NCBI RefSeq assembly: GCF_016892765.1
Contig: NZ_JAFEMD010000028.1
Coordinates: 1-64,000 of the forward strand
Length of the DNA: 64,000 nucleotides
Direction of reading: 5' to 3'
DNA from: Microvirga arvi
GTDB lineage: Bacteria; Pseudomonadota; Alphaproteobacteria; Rhizobiales; Beijerinckiaceae
Shown here: piece by piece, positions 15,248 through 23,965 of the stretch
How the letters are laid out: every line of letters starts with the position of its first letter
How positions within the stretch are numbered: the first letter of the stretch is position 1
Made by a program: the position numbers and the translations under genes
The notes under the pieces: model-generated
What the model was told of the DNA's origin: nothing
Database searches by the model: none
What the model saw: the letters and a program-made list of their open reading frames with translations, nothing else

Positions 15248-16572
15248 TGGCCTCGATCCTGATTAGGAACGCCTGCCTGCTCCCCATCGACGAGACCATG
15301 AGCGTCATCGAGCCAGGCTGGATCCACATCGAGGGCAGCACGATCCAGGCGCTCGGCGCCGGCGAGCCGCCGCAGGTGGAAGGGGCCGAGATCATCGATG
15401 TGGACGGTGATGTGATCATGCCCGGCATGGTCAATCCCCATGCCCATCTGGCAATGACCCTGTTCCGCGGTCTCGGCGAAGACGTAGACGACCGGCTCTT
15501 CCGTTATGTCCTTCCCATGGAACGCAAGTTCGTGACGCCGGAGATGGTGCGCGTGGGCACGATGCTGGGCGCACTTGAGTCTATCGAGGCAGGCGTCACC
15601 GCCATCGCGGATATGTACTACTACGAGACGGAGGTCGGACGAGCCCTCGATCAGGCTGGCCTGCGCGGCGTGGTCGGCCAGACCCTCGCCACCTTCGACC
15701 CGCCCGATCACAAGACGATGGACGAGGGTTTCGCACTGGTCGAGGAACTCGTCTCCGAGTTTTCGGGGCACGACCGTATCATTCCCTCCATCGCACCCCA
15801 TGCGCCGTACTCGACCGATATTGAGATCATGGCGCGCGTCGCCCGCTGGGCCGAGGTGCGTCCCGGGGTGCCGGTGCAGATCCATCTCGCCGAAATGGAC
15901 AGCGAGATGGAATGGTGCCGCAAGAATCATGGCTTGCGGCCCGTCGCCGTTGTGGAGAAGGCGGGGCTTCTGATCCCCGGCCTGATCGCGGCCCATTGCC
16001 TGCATATCGATCCGTTCGAGATCGAGCGCATGGCCAAAGCCGATGTGCGTGTCGCCCACAATGCCCGCTCGAACGCGAAGGCGGGGCGCGGCATCGCCCC
16101 CATCGAGGCCATGCGGGCCGCGGGCATCAAGGTCGGCATCGCCACCGATGGGTCGATGAGCGGCAACACCCTCGATCTGTTCAGCCAGTTCGGGCCGGTC
16201 TCCATGTTCCAGAAGCTCCTCGGCCACAGCCGCAAGCCCATGCCGGCGGCTGAAGTAATTCGCATGGCGACGCTGGAAGGCGCGCAGGTGCTCGGCCTCG
16301 ACAGCCGCATCGGCTCGCTGGAGCCCGGCAAGCAGGCCGATCTCATCCGCATCGACCTGTCGGCCCCGCGCCTGCAGCCGGTCTACGACATCTACGCCAC
16401 GCTCGTATTCTCCGCGATGCCGGTCGATGTGCAGGACGTGATGGTCGGCGGCCGCTGGATCATGCGCGGCCGCCATGTGGAAAGCCTGGAACGCAGGAAG
16501 ATCCTGCGCGATGCCGGTCAGATCGCGGCGGCGTTCAAGGCCGAGATGGCCCGCATCGACGCCGCCGGCTGA
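15247..16572 (+). CDS. Amidohydrolase, TRZ/ATZ (MTA/SAH-deaminase-like) family
   Basis: A 441-residue metal-dependent deaminase/hydrolase. The N-terminal metal motif is H65-x-H67 (NPHAHLAM), followed by HLAEMDSEMEW, AHCLHIDPFEIERM, VAHNARSNAKAG and the Asp motif IATDGSMSGNTLDLF. The family includes guanine, 8-oxoguanine and S-adenosylhomocysteine/methylthioadenosine deaminases and atrazine hydrolases, so the substrate is an aminated heterocycle but not identified. The start codon overlaps the ATPase stop (TGATG), tying this cytosolic enzyme to the importer. It ends 3 bp from the convergent adenine-deaminase-like gene. Confidence 0.9.
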   Translation: MASILIRNACLLPIDETMSVIEPGWIHIEGSTIQALGAGEPPQVEGAEIIDVDGDVIMPGMVNPHAHLAMTLFRGLGEDVDDRLFRYVLPMERKFVTPEMVRVGTMLGALESIEAGVTAIADMYYYETEVGRALDQAGLRGVVGQTLATFDPPDHKTMDEGFALVEELVSEFSGHDRIIPSIAPHAPYSTDIEIMARVARWAEVRPGVPVQIHLAEMDSEMEWCRKNHGLRPVAVVEKAGLLIPGLIAAHCLHIDPFEIERMAKADVRVAHNARSNAKAGRGIAPIEAMRAAGIKVGIATDGSMSGNTLDLFSQFGPVSMFQKLLGHSRKPMPAAEVIRMATLEGAQVLGLDSRIGSLEPGKQADLIRIDLSAPRLQPVYDIYATLVFSAMPVDVQDVMVGGRWIMRGRHVESLERRKILRDAGQIAAAFKAEMARIDAAG

Positions 16573-16575
16573 TCC

Positions 16576-18450
16576 CTACCAGACGACCGGGTGCGTCTGC
16601 CCGGTCGCCACATTGACGAAGCCCTGAGGCGCCGCCTCGCAGGGTGCCACGAGAACCCAGCGCCAGGGCGCGCAGGTGAGCGTTGCGAATTGGAGCCGCT
16701 CCGGAAAGCCCGGATACCAGCGCGGCGAGAAGGTGGGCTCGTAGAGCCAGTCGATGGCTTCTGCTGTTGCATAAAGCTGCTGCATGTCGGCATCGAGCTC
16801 TTCCGCCGGGCGCTGAGTCATCAATCCGCCGATCTCGTAGCGAACCTCCGCCAGAACCTTGCCACCGCTGACGAGAACCCAGCCGCCGCCGATCTCCGCC
16901 ACGCGATTCGCCACCATCGCCATGGCCTCGTCCGACGAGCCGACGACCCAGAGGTTGTGCTTGTCGTGCGCAACCGTGCAGCCGACCGCTGTATCGGGTG
17001 TCTTCGGGCCGCAGCCGAGCCAGAACATGCGGGAAATTTTGGCCTCGCCGGAGAAGCGGTCGACGATGGAGAACTTGGTCACGTTGCGGGCTGGATCGCG
17101 CTGGACCTCGCCGTTCTGGACCGACAGTTCCATGGTGATGAAATCGTCGTGCCAGTGGAAGGGGCGCAACAGCGCCGCCCCCATGGTTTCCCGGCCGGGG
17201 TCGGCGGCAATGGCGAAATCCGTCGGTTCGATCCTGCGCTTGATATTCACGGTTCTTGAGGCCCAGTCGGGCCAAGTGATCGAGGGTAAGGGGCCGAGAT
17301 ACTCCGTTCCCCTCGAGGCGGCGTTCCCATCGGCCCACACCTCGGCGATGGAGAGTTTTTCCACGTCATCGAGCAGCACGATGTCGGCGAAACGCCCCGG
17401 CGCGATGCTGCCGACCCACGGCGTGAGTCGCATGTGGCGCGCCGGATTGATCGTGACGCATTGGATCGCGGTCTCTGGCGTGAGTCCCGACTGGATCGCA
17501 AGGCGCACATTGTGGTCGGTCGCGCCCATCCTCAGCGTGTCGGATGCGCTGCGGTCGTCTGTGGCGAAGGCGATCTGCGACCAGTCGGTGAGGCCTCGCT
17601 GGAGCAGGCCCTCGATGATCTCCGGCATGGAATGCGGCCTAATCTCGATGAAGATCCCGTGGCGCAGCTTGTCCCACACTTCTTCAGCGGTCCAACCCTC
17701 GTGATCGGACGCAAGGCCCGCCGCCGCGAAGGCGTTGATCGAATCGAGATCGCGCAGGCCCGCGCCATGGCCCTCGACCACGCCGCGCTTCTCGAACGTG
17801 GCCTGGATCATGCCCCAGAGCCGCTTGTGCGAAGGATTGTCCGGGTTCCAGACGGCAGGCCAGTCCATCACCTCGTCGAGGCCCGCGACCAGGAGGCTCT
17901 GTTCCAGGAAATCCGCTTGCTCGTCATGGCCAAAATAGCCCCCGCCCCACTCATAGGCGGTGGGCGGCACGGCCGATCCCGGAAGCGGGAAGATCTTCAT
18001 CGGTGAGCCATGGCGGCGCGCCGTCAGCCAGAATTCGAGATTGTGAGGGCCATCGACATTGGAGAACTCGTGGCTCGCCTCGCAGGTCCATGTATTGCCG
18101 CGCGGCAGCACGAGCGCCGCTTCATATTCCGGGGTGATGTGCGAGCTTTCAATGTGCTTGTGCACCTCGCCGAAGCCCGGAACGGCGGCCAGGTTTGAGC
18201 GATCCTCACGCAGGAAAGCTGTCCCTGGAAATTTGCCCGCAGGACCTGTCCAAGCGACGCGCCGGCCGCGGATGGCGATCTCCTGATCCTCAAGCCAAGT
18301 CCGGGTGTGAACATCGAGCAGGCGTCCGACCCTCAGGAGCTTGTCCGCAGGTCGCTTGCCGAGGGCCACCAGAACCAGATCCTGGCGGATCGTCACCTCA
18401 TCCACGGCATTCACCAGGAGGTCGTCGGGAAGCGAGGCTGAATGCGTCAC
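16576..18450 (-). CDS. Adenine deaminase-like amidohydrolase (divergent form)
   Basis: A 624-residue protein aligned by motif to adenine deaminase, which converts adenine to hypoxanthine and ammonia. Seen: PGFGEVHKHIESSHITP (H-x-H retained, canonical H-V-H-I-E-S-S), ASHEFSNVDG (canonical PHEIANV), ATDDRSASDTLRMG (canonical CTDDRHPDDLL) and TINPARHMRL. A C-terminal domain of the adenine-deaminase type follows (VSGGKVLAEVRYEIGGLMT). Several normally invariant positions differ, so a related substrate is possible. Start: GTG at 18450, after AGGTG; no ATG lies near the domain start. It is divergent from the nucleoside hydrolase with an 82-bp shared gap. Confidence 0.82.
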   Translation of the reverse strand: MTHSASLPDDLLVNAVDEVTIRQDLVLVALGKRPADKLLRVGRLLDVHTRTWLEDQEIAIRGRRVAWTGPAGKFPGTAFLREDRSNLAAVPGFGEVHKHIESSHITPEYEAALVLPRGNTWTCEASHEFSNVDGPHNLEFWLTARRHGSPMKIFPLPGSAVPPTAYEWGGGYFGHDEQADFLEQSLLVAGLDEVMDWPAVWNPDNPSHKRLWGMIQATFEKRGVVEGHGAGLRDLDSINAFAAAGLASDHEGWTAEEVWDKLRHGIFIEIRPHSMPEIIEGLLQRGLTDWSQIAFATDDRSASDTLRMGATDHNVRLAIQSGLTPETAIQCVTINPARHMRLTPWVGSIAPGRFADIVLLDDVEKLSIAEVWADGNAASRGTEYLGPLPSITWPDWASRTVNIKRRIEPTDFAIAADPGRETMGAALLRPFHWHDDFITMELSVQNGEVQRDPARNVTKFSIVDRFSGEAKISRMFWLGCGPKTPDTAVGCTVAHDKHNLWVVGSSDEAMAMVANRVAEIGGGWVLVSGGKVLAEVRYEIGGLMTQRPAEELDADMQQLYATAEAIDWLYEPTFSPRWYPGFPERLQFATLTCAPWRWVLVAPCEAAPQGFVNVATGQTHPVVW

Positions 18451-18532
18451 GGGGCACCTGGAAGCTATGGTCAAATCGAATGCGCTGTCCGATAACCGAA
18501 CGCTCGGACCTGAAAAGGCTTCTACCCCCATC

Positions 18533-19456
18533 ATGCCCCATGCAAAACCCCGCGTGACCATCATCGACACCGATCCCGGCATCGACGATGCCATCGGCAT
18601 CCTCCTGGCGCTTGCCTCCCCCGCTTTTACGATTGCCGGCATCACCACTGTCGCAGGCAATATCGGGATCGAAACGACGACCCGCAATGCAGGCCGGCTT
18701 CTTGCTTTTGCAGGCCGGGAAGATGTTCCGGTTTTCCAGGGAGCCGCCGCGCCCCTGTCTCGGCCGGGTCCGGAGCCGCTGAACCTTCATGGCGAGGGCG
18801 GCATCGGTGGTGTCGACTTGCCCGATCCTATACGAGAGCCCGAGGGCCTGAATGCCGTGGAGTGGCTGGCGGGCTTCCTGCTCGATCAGCCGGCGGGCAC
18901 CGTCGATGTGCTCGCCCTCGGCCCGCTGACGAACATCGCTCGCCTCGTTCTCGGACAACCGGACGCAGCAAAGCGCATCGGCCGGATCATCGCCATGGGC
19001 GGGGCGATCCACGAGCATGGCAATGTTGGCCCTCGTTCTGAGTTCAATCTCTGGGCGGATCCCGAAGCCGCGGCGGCCGTCGTAGCATCCCGACTACCCC
19101 TGGTGCTCATCCCCCTCGACGTGACCCGCCGCGTGCGTGCGACGCGCGCGCTCGTGGAGACTTTGTCGGCCAGCGGCAAGCCCCTCGCATCCATGGTCGG
19201 CAGCCTCATCGAGTCCTATTTCGAATCCACGGCAAACCGTGAAAGCCGTCCGCTGCACGACCCCTGCGTGATGCTGTTCGCCCTGGCTCCCGAACTCTTC
19301 CGCGTCGAGGAGCTCAGTCTGAGCGTTGACATCGGGTCTGTCGAGGAGGCGGGAGCGCTGACGATTGACGGGAGCGGCACTCCGGTGCAGGTCGCTCTCG
19401 GTGTTGAGGGGCTGGCTGCTCTCGATCTTCTCGCCCGGCATCTCGCCGCCAGTTAG
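18533..19456 (+). CDS. Nucleoside hydrolase, IunH/Rih family
   Basis: A 307-residue enzyme that cleaves the N-glycosidic bond of ribonucleosides to base and ribose. The calcium-binding signature DTDPGIDD is at residues 12-19. ALGPLTNIA, MGGAIHEHGNVGPRSEFN and HDPCVML correspond to the other family motifs. The ATG at 18533 sits directly before the signature; an upstream start would overlap the divergent gene. With the adjacent adenine-deaminase-like gene and the phosphoribosyltransferase it makes a plausible route from nucleosides to nucleotides. Confidence 0.93.
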   Translation: MPHAKPRVTIIDTDPGIDDAIGILLALASPAFTIAGITTVAGNIGIETTTRNAGRLLAFAGREDVPVFQGAAAPLSRPGPEPLNLHGEGGIGGVDLPDPIREPEGLNAVEWLAGFLLDQPAGTVDVLALGPLTNIARLVLGQPDAAKRIGRIIAMGGAIHEHGNVGPRSEFNLWADPEAAAAVVASRLPLVLIPLDVTRRVRATRALVETLSASGKPLASMVGSLIESYFESTANRESRPLHDPCVMLFALAPELFRVEELSLSVDIGSVEEAGALTIDGSGTPVQVALGVEGLAALDLLARHLAAS

Positions 19457-19494
19457 GCAGGGGTCGACGCGCCGAGCATGATCCGGAGACTGCA

Positions 19495-20019
19495 ATGTCC
19501 GATGAGACGCCGAAGCAAACACCTGAAATGGACGAGGAGACGATCGCCTTTGCTCAGCGCGTATTCCAGCACGCGAGGGCAGGGCAGGTGCAGGAACTGG
19601 GCGACCTGCTCGGTATGGGGCTTCCGCCCAACCTGCGCAACGAGAAGGGCGATTCGCTCCTGATGCTGGCGAGCTACCATGGGCATGCGGATGCGGTGCG
19701 CCTTCTCCTCAAACACGGTGCCGATCCGGAACTCGCCAATGACCGCGGGCAGACGCCTCTGGCCGGAGCGGCATTCAAGGGCGATATGGCGACCGTTCAG
19801 AGCCTTCTGGATGGGGGTGCCGATGTGAACGGCCGCAGCGATGGCGGCAAGACCCCGCTCATGGTGGCCGCCATGTTCAATCGGGTCGAAATTGTCGAGA
19901 CCCTGCTTGCATGTGGCGCGGATATTCAGGCCTGCGATGCGGGTGGTCTCACTGCCGAGGCGCTCGCCAGTGCCATGGGGGCAACTGAAGCTGCCGAATT
20001 GCTGGGGCGTTCAGCGTAG
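19495..20019 (+). CDS. Ankyrin repeat protein
   Basis: A 174-residue protein with about three to four ankyrin repeats from residue 40 on (GDSLLMLASYHGHADAVRLL, GQTPLAGAAFKGDMATVQSL, GKTPLMVAAMFNRVEIVETL). Such repeats bind other proteins. No signal peptide is seen, so it is probably cytosolic. It follows the nucleoside hydrolase by 38 bp and may be in its transcript. It ends 2 bp from the end of the convergent methyltransferase. Confidence 0.9.
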   Translation: MSDETPKQTPEMDEETIAFAQRVFQHARAGQVQELGDLLGMGLPPNLRNEKGDSLLMLASYHGHADAVRLLLKHGADPELANDRGQTPLAGAAFKGDMATVQSLLDGGADVNGRSDGGKTPLMVAAMFNRVEIVETLLACGADIQACDAGGLTAEALASAMGATEAAELLGRSA

Positions 20020-20021
20020 CC

Positions 20022-20885
20022 CTAGCGACCGGGGGATTGCGCGGGCTTGTGAGCCGTCAGAAGACCATAACCCATCGATCCCGTCAGATAGGCAATCCAG
20101 ATGCGCGGAACGCTCAGGGCAAAAATGCGATTCCTCGCGCAGGCATCCAGCAGATAGCGTCTGTACTGCGGATGAGTCAGGAGTTTCTTGGCGACTCGGC
20201 TTGTGCAGAGCGCCCAGGTCCGGCGTACCCGTGTGCCGAGATCCTCAAAGCCATCGAGCACGAAGCCCGCCCCGGTCGCCCATGCGCGATACTCCGCTTC
20301 GCTCCCCATGCCCGGGAGACGTCCCTCGCGGCAGATGGGCTCCAGCAGATGACGCTCCTCCCAGGGACGAGCACCAGCGCGGGCGAGCCAAGCATACACG
20401 GCGAGCCGTCCGCCGGGGCGGAGGGTACGATAGGCTTCGTCGAAGAAACGCTGCTTGTCCGTCATATGCTCGGAACTCTCGATGGCGATGACGTGGTCAA
20501 AGGCACCATCCGCAAACGTGTTCTCCAGCCAATCCTGCTGAGCGAAATGCAGGAGGGGCGATGCGGCGCTTCGCATCTGCGCCTGCCGAAACTGCACGGC
20601 GGAGAGCGTGATGCCAGTCACGTGAACCTCGTAGCGGCTCGATAGCCACTCCGCCGTCGCCCCATAGCCGCAGCCCACATCGCAAACGTGCTGCCCCGGC
20701 TGAAGGCCCAGCGCACGGGCAAGGTGGGCGACGAGGGCTTCCACCGCCTGATCCGGCGTTTCACGACCGGTTGTCCAGAGACCGTGATGAACATGCTCGC
20801 CCCAGATCTCGCGGTAGAACGGATCCAGTTCGTCGTAATGCTCCGCGACAGCGTCCGGTGTCTGAAGCTCCCGAGGGACGATCAT
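20022..20885 (-). CDS. SAM-dependent methyltransferase (last gene of PKS operon)
   Basis: A 287-residue class I methyltransferase. The SAM motif is VCDVGCGYGATAEWL, with VTGITLSAVQFRQAQ and the post-motif FDHVIAIESSEHMTDK as in the cyclopropane-synthase/tocopherol-methyltransferase group, which act on lipid-like or quinone substrates. Its start overlaps the stop of the FAD reductase by 4 bp (ATGA), so it belongs to the type III PKS operon and probably methylates the product on O or C. The end is only 2 bp from the convergent ankyrin gene. Confidence 0.88.
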   Translation of the reverse strand: MIVPRELQTPDAVAEHYDELDPFYREIWGEHVHHGLWTTGRETPDQAVEALVAHLARALGLQPGQHVCDVGCGYGATAEWLSSRYEVHVTGITLSAVQFRQAQMRSAASPLLHFAQQDWLENTFADGAFDHVIAIESSEHMTDKQRFFDEAYRTLRPGGRLAVYAWLARAGARPWEERHLLEPICREGRLPGMGSEAEYRAWATGAGFVLDGFEDLGTRVRRTWALCTSRVAKKLLTHPQYRRYLLDACARNRIFALSVPRIWIAYLTGSMGYGLLTAHKPAQSPGR

Positions 20886-22036
20886 AGGGCAGCCAGCGCT
20901 CGTTGCATGGAGGTCTCCTGCACACGGGTCATGGACGCAACCTGCTGCATGATGGCGGGCCAGGTTCGGCAGAGATGAAAAATCAACTCCTGGCCGATTG
21001 CCTGGCGCGCAGCTTTGTTGAGCATGAAAGCGAACCGGATCTGCCTACGGATGTCCGAGCGCATCTGGCGGTGGAAAGCTGAATGGCTTCGGCCATGGCG
21101 AAGGAAGGCTGACGCGGCAAGACAGCCGCTGTGCAGGGCCATCGACATTCCTTCGCCCGTGAACGACGGAATCACACCCATCTGGTCACCAAGGCGGAAG
21201 AGCCCCTGAGACTCAGCTGAATTTGGCTGATGAAGAAAGCCGTAGGGAATCTGGAAGACAGAGAGAGGCTTCCCGAGTGGTGTGGCCGCGCCCTGCAACC
21301 GGTCCACCAAGTCCGGACATTCACGGGCAATCTGATCGATCAGGCCGTCCCAGCTCTTGCCGACTTCCTCGAAACGCCGCTGCGTCACCACCAAACAGAG
21401 GTTGGCGATGCCCCCTTCGATCAGTTGCAACCCGGCATAGCCCTCTTTGAACAGGATGATCTCGATAATGCCCTCAAGGGCAGCGCGTGCCGCTTCCGAC
21501 AGGTAGTAATGCATCTTGAAGCCGATCAGGTCGGTGATCGATCCTGAAGCCTGCCTTTTGGCCCCTCTGACATCATGCTTGCCGCTGGCCAGGAAGAGGG
21601 TCTCAGCACGGATTGTCTCCAGAGGGCCAGCATCAAGCCGGTGCATGGATGCATCGGCGGATATGGAACGCACGGTCACGCCGCGAGACACCCGACTCCC
21701 CAGAGACGCGGCCCGCTGCAGCAGCGCCTCATCCAGAACCTTGCGGGAGAGCCCGCGAGCCATGAATGGAAGTTCCACTTCGGCCCGCATTCCGCGATGG
21801 AGCAGGCGAAGGCGGGACATCCGGCTGGCGCCGAGACCGTCAAGGTCGATGCCGAGATGAGTGAGGTAGACCTGGGCCTCTATGCTCAGGAACTCGCCGC
21901 AGACCTTGTGCCGCGGTTCGGGATCGCGTTCGAGCAGAAGGGCGGAATATCCGGCTTTTGCCAGGACGCAGGCTGCCGAAGCTCCGGCAAGCCCACCGCC
22001 GACGATCACGACCTTCTCGGCGCGATAATCGGTCAT
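20882..22036 (-). CDS. FAD-dependent oxidoreductase, geranylgeranyl-reductase/hydroxylase-like
   Basis: A 384-residue flavoprotein. The Rossmann motif VVIVGGGLAGASAACVLA is at residues 9-26, followed by LERDPEPRHKVCGEFLS, the signature of the geranylgeranyl reductase and related monooxygenase family, and a C-terminal GDQMGVIPSFTGEGMSMAL flavin-binding motif. It may hydroxylate or reduce the polyketide. The ATG at 22036 is chosen: it overlaps the preceding stop by 4 bp, and the longer TTG frame to 22129 lies inside the upstream methyltransferase. Confidence 0.88.
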   Translation of the reverse strand: MTDYRAEKVVIVGGGLAGASAACVLAKAGYSALLLERDPEPRHKVCGEFLSIEAQVYLTHLGIDLDGLGASRMSRLRLLHRGMRAEVELPFMARGLSRKVLDEALLQRAASLGSRVSRGVTVRSISADASMHRLDAGPLETIRAETLFLASGKHDVRGAKRQASGSITDLIGFKMHYYLSEAARAALEGIIEIILFKEGYAGLQLIEGGIANLCLVVTQRRFEEVGKSWDGLIDQIARECPDLVDRLQGAATPLGKPLSVFQIPYGFLHQPNSAESQGLFRLGDQMGVIPSFTGEGMSMALHSGCLAASAFLRHGRSHSAFHRQMRSDIRRQIRFAFMLNKAARQAIGQELIFHLCRTWPAIMQQVASMTRVQETSMQRALAAL

Positions 22037-22746
22037 TTCAACCGGCTTACGCAGAGGCGGAATGCGACATGCCACTGGATCCGAGCCATTGCCGGCTCGA
22101 TCCCTGCGGAACGGAGGATGCGCTCCCAATCCTCCCGTTTGAAACTGCGAGCGATGGAGACCGGGCCATCATGCTGCACGAACCGGTGCCATCGAGCCGC
22201 CCGTGACAGGACCTGGAAGAAGTAGAAGGGAACAGGATGACGGTGGAGGTCGGCGATGAACCAGCCACGCGCGGCCACATGCTCCATCCAGCGGATGAAG
22301 GTTGCAAGCTCTTCATCCGTCATGTGATGCGTCGTCTGGGAACTCAACACGAAGTCGATGGGCCGCTCCGGCTTGAAGTCGAAGACATTCCCCGTCCTGT
22401 AGTCGATGGATACGTCCGCGGGCGTCGCGGCCCTGGCAATCGGCTCGCTCATGGGATTGAGATCCACCCCAACCAGATCGACGGCGCGACCCTTGCGACG
22501 GCTCCAGGCGTGGATCCTTCTCAGGAGATCACCATAGCCGTAGCCCACATCGAGAACCGTGACGCGTTCGTTCGGCTTCAGGCTCCGCGTGGCGTGGTCG
22601 AGCCACTTCAGGATCGGGCCATGGGTGAGGGTCACTGCGTTGACCGTGGCGAGGTCTTTCAGGCAGGCGCGGTAGTCCTCGAGACTGACGGATTCGGTGT
22701 CCATCAGCTCCGTCTCGTGGCTGCGCTCGGCAAAGCTCCGGGCCAT
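22033..22746 (-). CDS. SAM-dependent methyltransferase (PKS operon)
   Basis: A 237-residue class I methyltransferase. The SAM-binding motif VLDVGYGYGDLLRRI is near residue 64, with an acidic strand-2 end (VGVDLNPMSEPIAR), and FVLSSQTTHHMTDEELATFI follows at the expected distance. It starts 6 bp after the type III PKS stop and overlaps the next gene by 4 bp. Methyltransferases next to type III PKS genes (for example BpsB, SrsB) methylate pyrone or resorcinol hydroxyls; the same role is inferred here. Confidence 0.87.
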   Translation of the reverse strand: MARSFAERSHETELMDTESVSLEDYRACLKDLATVNAVTLTHGPILKWLDHATRSLKPNERVTVLDVGYGYGDLLRRIHAWSRRKGRAVDLVGVDLNPMSEPIARAATPADVSIDYRTGNVFDFKPERPIDFVLSSQTTHHMTDEELATFIRWMEHVAARGWFIADLHRHPVPFYFFQVLSRAARWHRFVQHDGPVSIARSFKREDWERILRSAGIEPAMARIQWHVAFRLCVSRLK

Positions 22747-22752
22747 GGTTGA

Positions 22753-23835
22753 CTATCCCGCGATGCTGAACCTGAAGGTTTCCGCGACCAATCCGGGGCC
22801 AAACGCCATGCCGAAGCCCTCCGAAGCCGGCGCTGCGTGCTGCATCATCCGGCCGAGCACGAACATCAGCGTGGCCGAGGACATGTTGCCGAAATCCCGG
22901 AGCACGCCGCGGGACCAGCGTAGCGCATCCGGCTCAAGCTCGAGCCCCTGCTCGACCGCGTCGAGGATCGTGCGGCCTCCCGCGTGCACGGCCCAGAGGT
23001 CGAACTCGTCCTTATGCTGCCCACGCAGGATGCCACCATCGTCATTTCGGGTCGCCTCATGGCGGAGAGCTTTCGCGATCTGCTGCGGCACCTCGCCGGA
23101 GAGGCTCATCTGAAAGCCGGTATCACCGATGCGCCAAGTAATGAGATCGCGTGTGTCGGGGATGGTGGCGACACGAAAATCCTTGAGAGCGATGCCTCTT
23201 GGCTCGGACGAGACGAGACTCGCGGCGCATCCGTCTCCGAAAAGCAGGGCGCCGAGAATGACCTCGAGGTCGGAGGTCTCCTGCAGATGGAGCGTGCAGA
23301 GTTCCAGATTGACCACGAGAACCTTGGCAGCAGGTTCGGAGCGGACGATGTGGTGAGCCACCTTCAGGGCGTTGACGGCCGCCGCGCAGCCCATGAATCC
23401 GACCAGGGTGCGCTCGATGGAGGGGTTGAGGCCAAGCCGATCCATCAGCTGCTGGTCGAGTCCCGGAGCGGTGAACCCGGTGCAGGACGCCACGACCATA
23501 TGGGTGAGGGAGGAGTTCTCCTCGCCAAGGTCGAGAGCCTCGACGGCCTTCTGCGCGAGATCGACCGCATGGGTCTCGAAGCGATCCATGCGGGTGCTGG
23601 TCCCGACAAACTGCCCCGGCTTGAAAAAGCCCTCCCGGTCGGCAGCCGTCTCGAGATTCTGGCTGGGCGTGAGGGTCGAGTAGCGATGCTCGATTCCGGA
23701 GCGCTGCACCATGCGTTTGAACAGAAGCTTGTCCTTCCGTTCAGGTAGCAGGTTATCCATGAAGCCGATGAAGGTCTGATGGACGTCGTGCTCCGGCACG
23801 GCCGTCCCGATCCGGTTGATATACGCGCCTGCCAC
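22753..23835 (-). CDS. Type III polyketide synthase (chalcone/stilbene synthase family)
   Basis: A 360-residue homodimeric-type condensing enzyme. The catalytic triad is visible: C118 in VVASCTGFTAPGLD, H284 in WAVHAGGRT and N317 in DFGNMSSATLM. The enzyme extends an acyl-CoA starter with malonyl-CoA to pyrones, resorcinols or phloroglucinols. The starter is not predictable by eye. The start is GTG at 23835, with a purine-rich AGGGTGG nearby; the longer frame to 23958 has no family resemblance. It is the first gene of a tightly packed four-gene operon. Confidence 0.93.
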   Translation of the reverse strand: MAGAYINRIGTAVPEHDVHQTFIGFMDNLLPERKDKLLFKRMVQRSGIEHRYSTLTPSQNLETAADREGFFKPGQFVGTSTRMDRFETHAVDLAQKAVEALDLGEENSSLTHMVVASCTGFTAPGLDQQLMDRLGLNPSIERTLVGFMGCAAAVNALKVAHHIVRSEPAAKVLVVNLELCTLHLQETSDLEVILGALLFGDGCAASLVSSEPRGIALKDFRVATIPDTRDLITWRIGDTGFQMSLSGEVPQQIAKALRHEATRNDDGGILRGQHKDEFDLWAVHAGGRTILDAVEQGLELEPDALRWSRGVLRDFGNMSSATLMFVLGRMMQHAAPASEGFGMAFGPGLVAETFRFSIAG

Positions 23836-23965
23836 TGATCCACCCTGCCAATTTTGGCCCTGGCCCTTCCTCCGGCAACAGGGGCTTTCGATTTGAAGAT
23901 AGGGCGTCGGATGGATGAGTGAACGCAGGGCGACACAGAAGTCGCAGCTGAGGCCCAAGGCCTTT

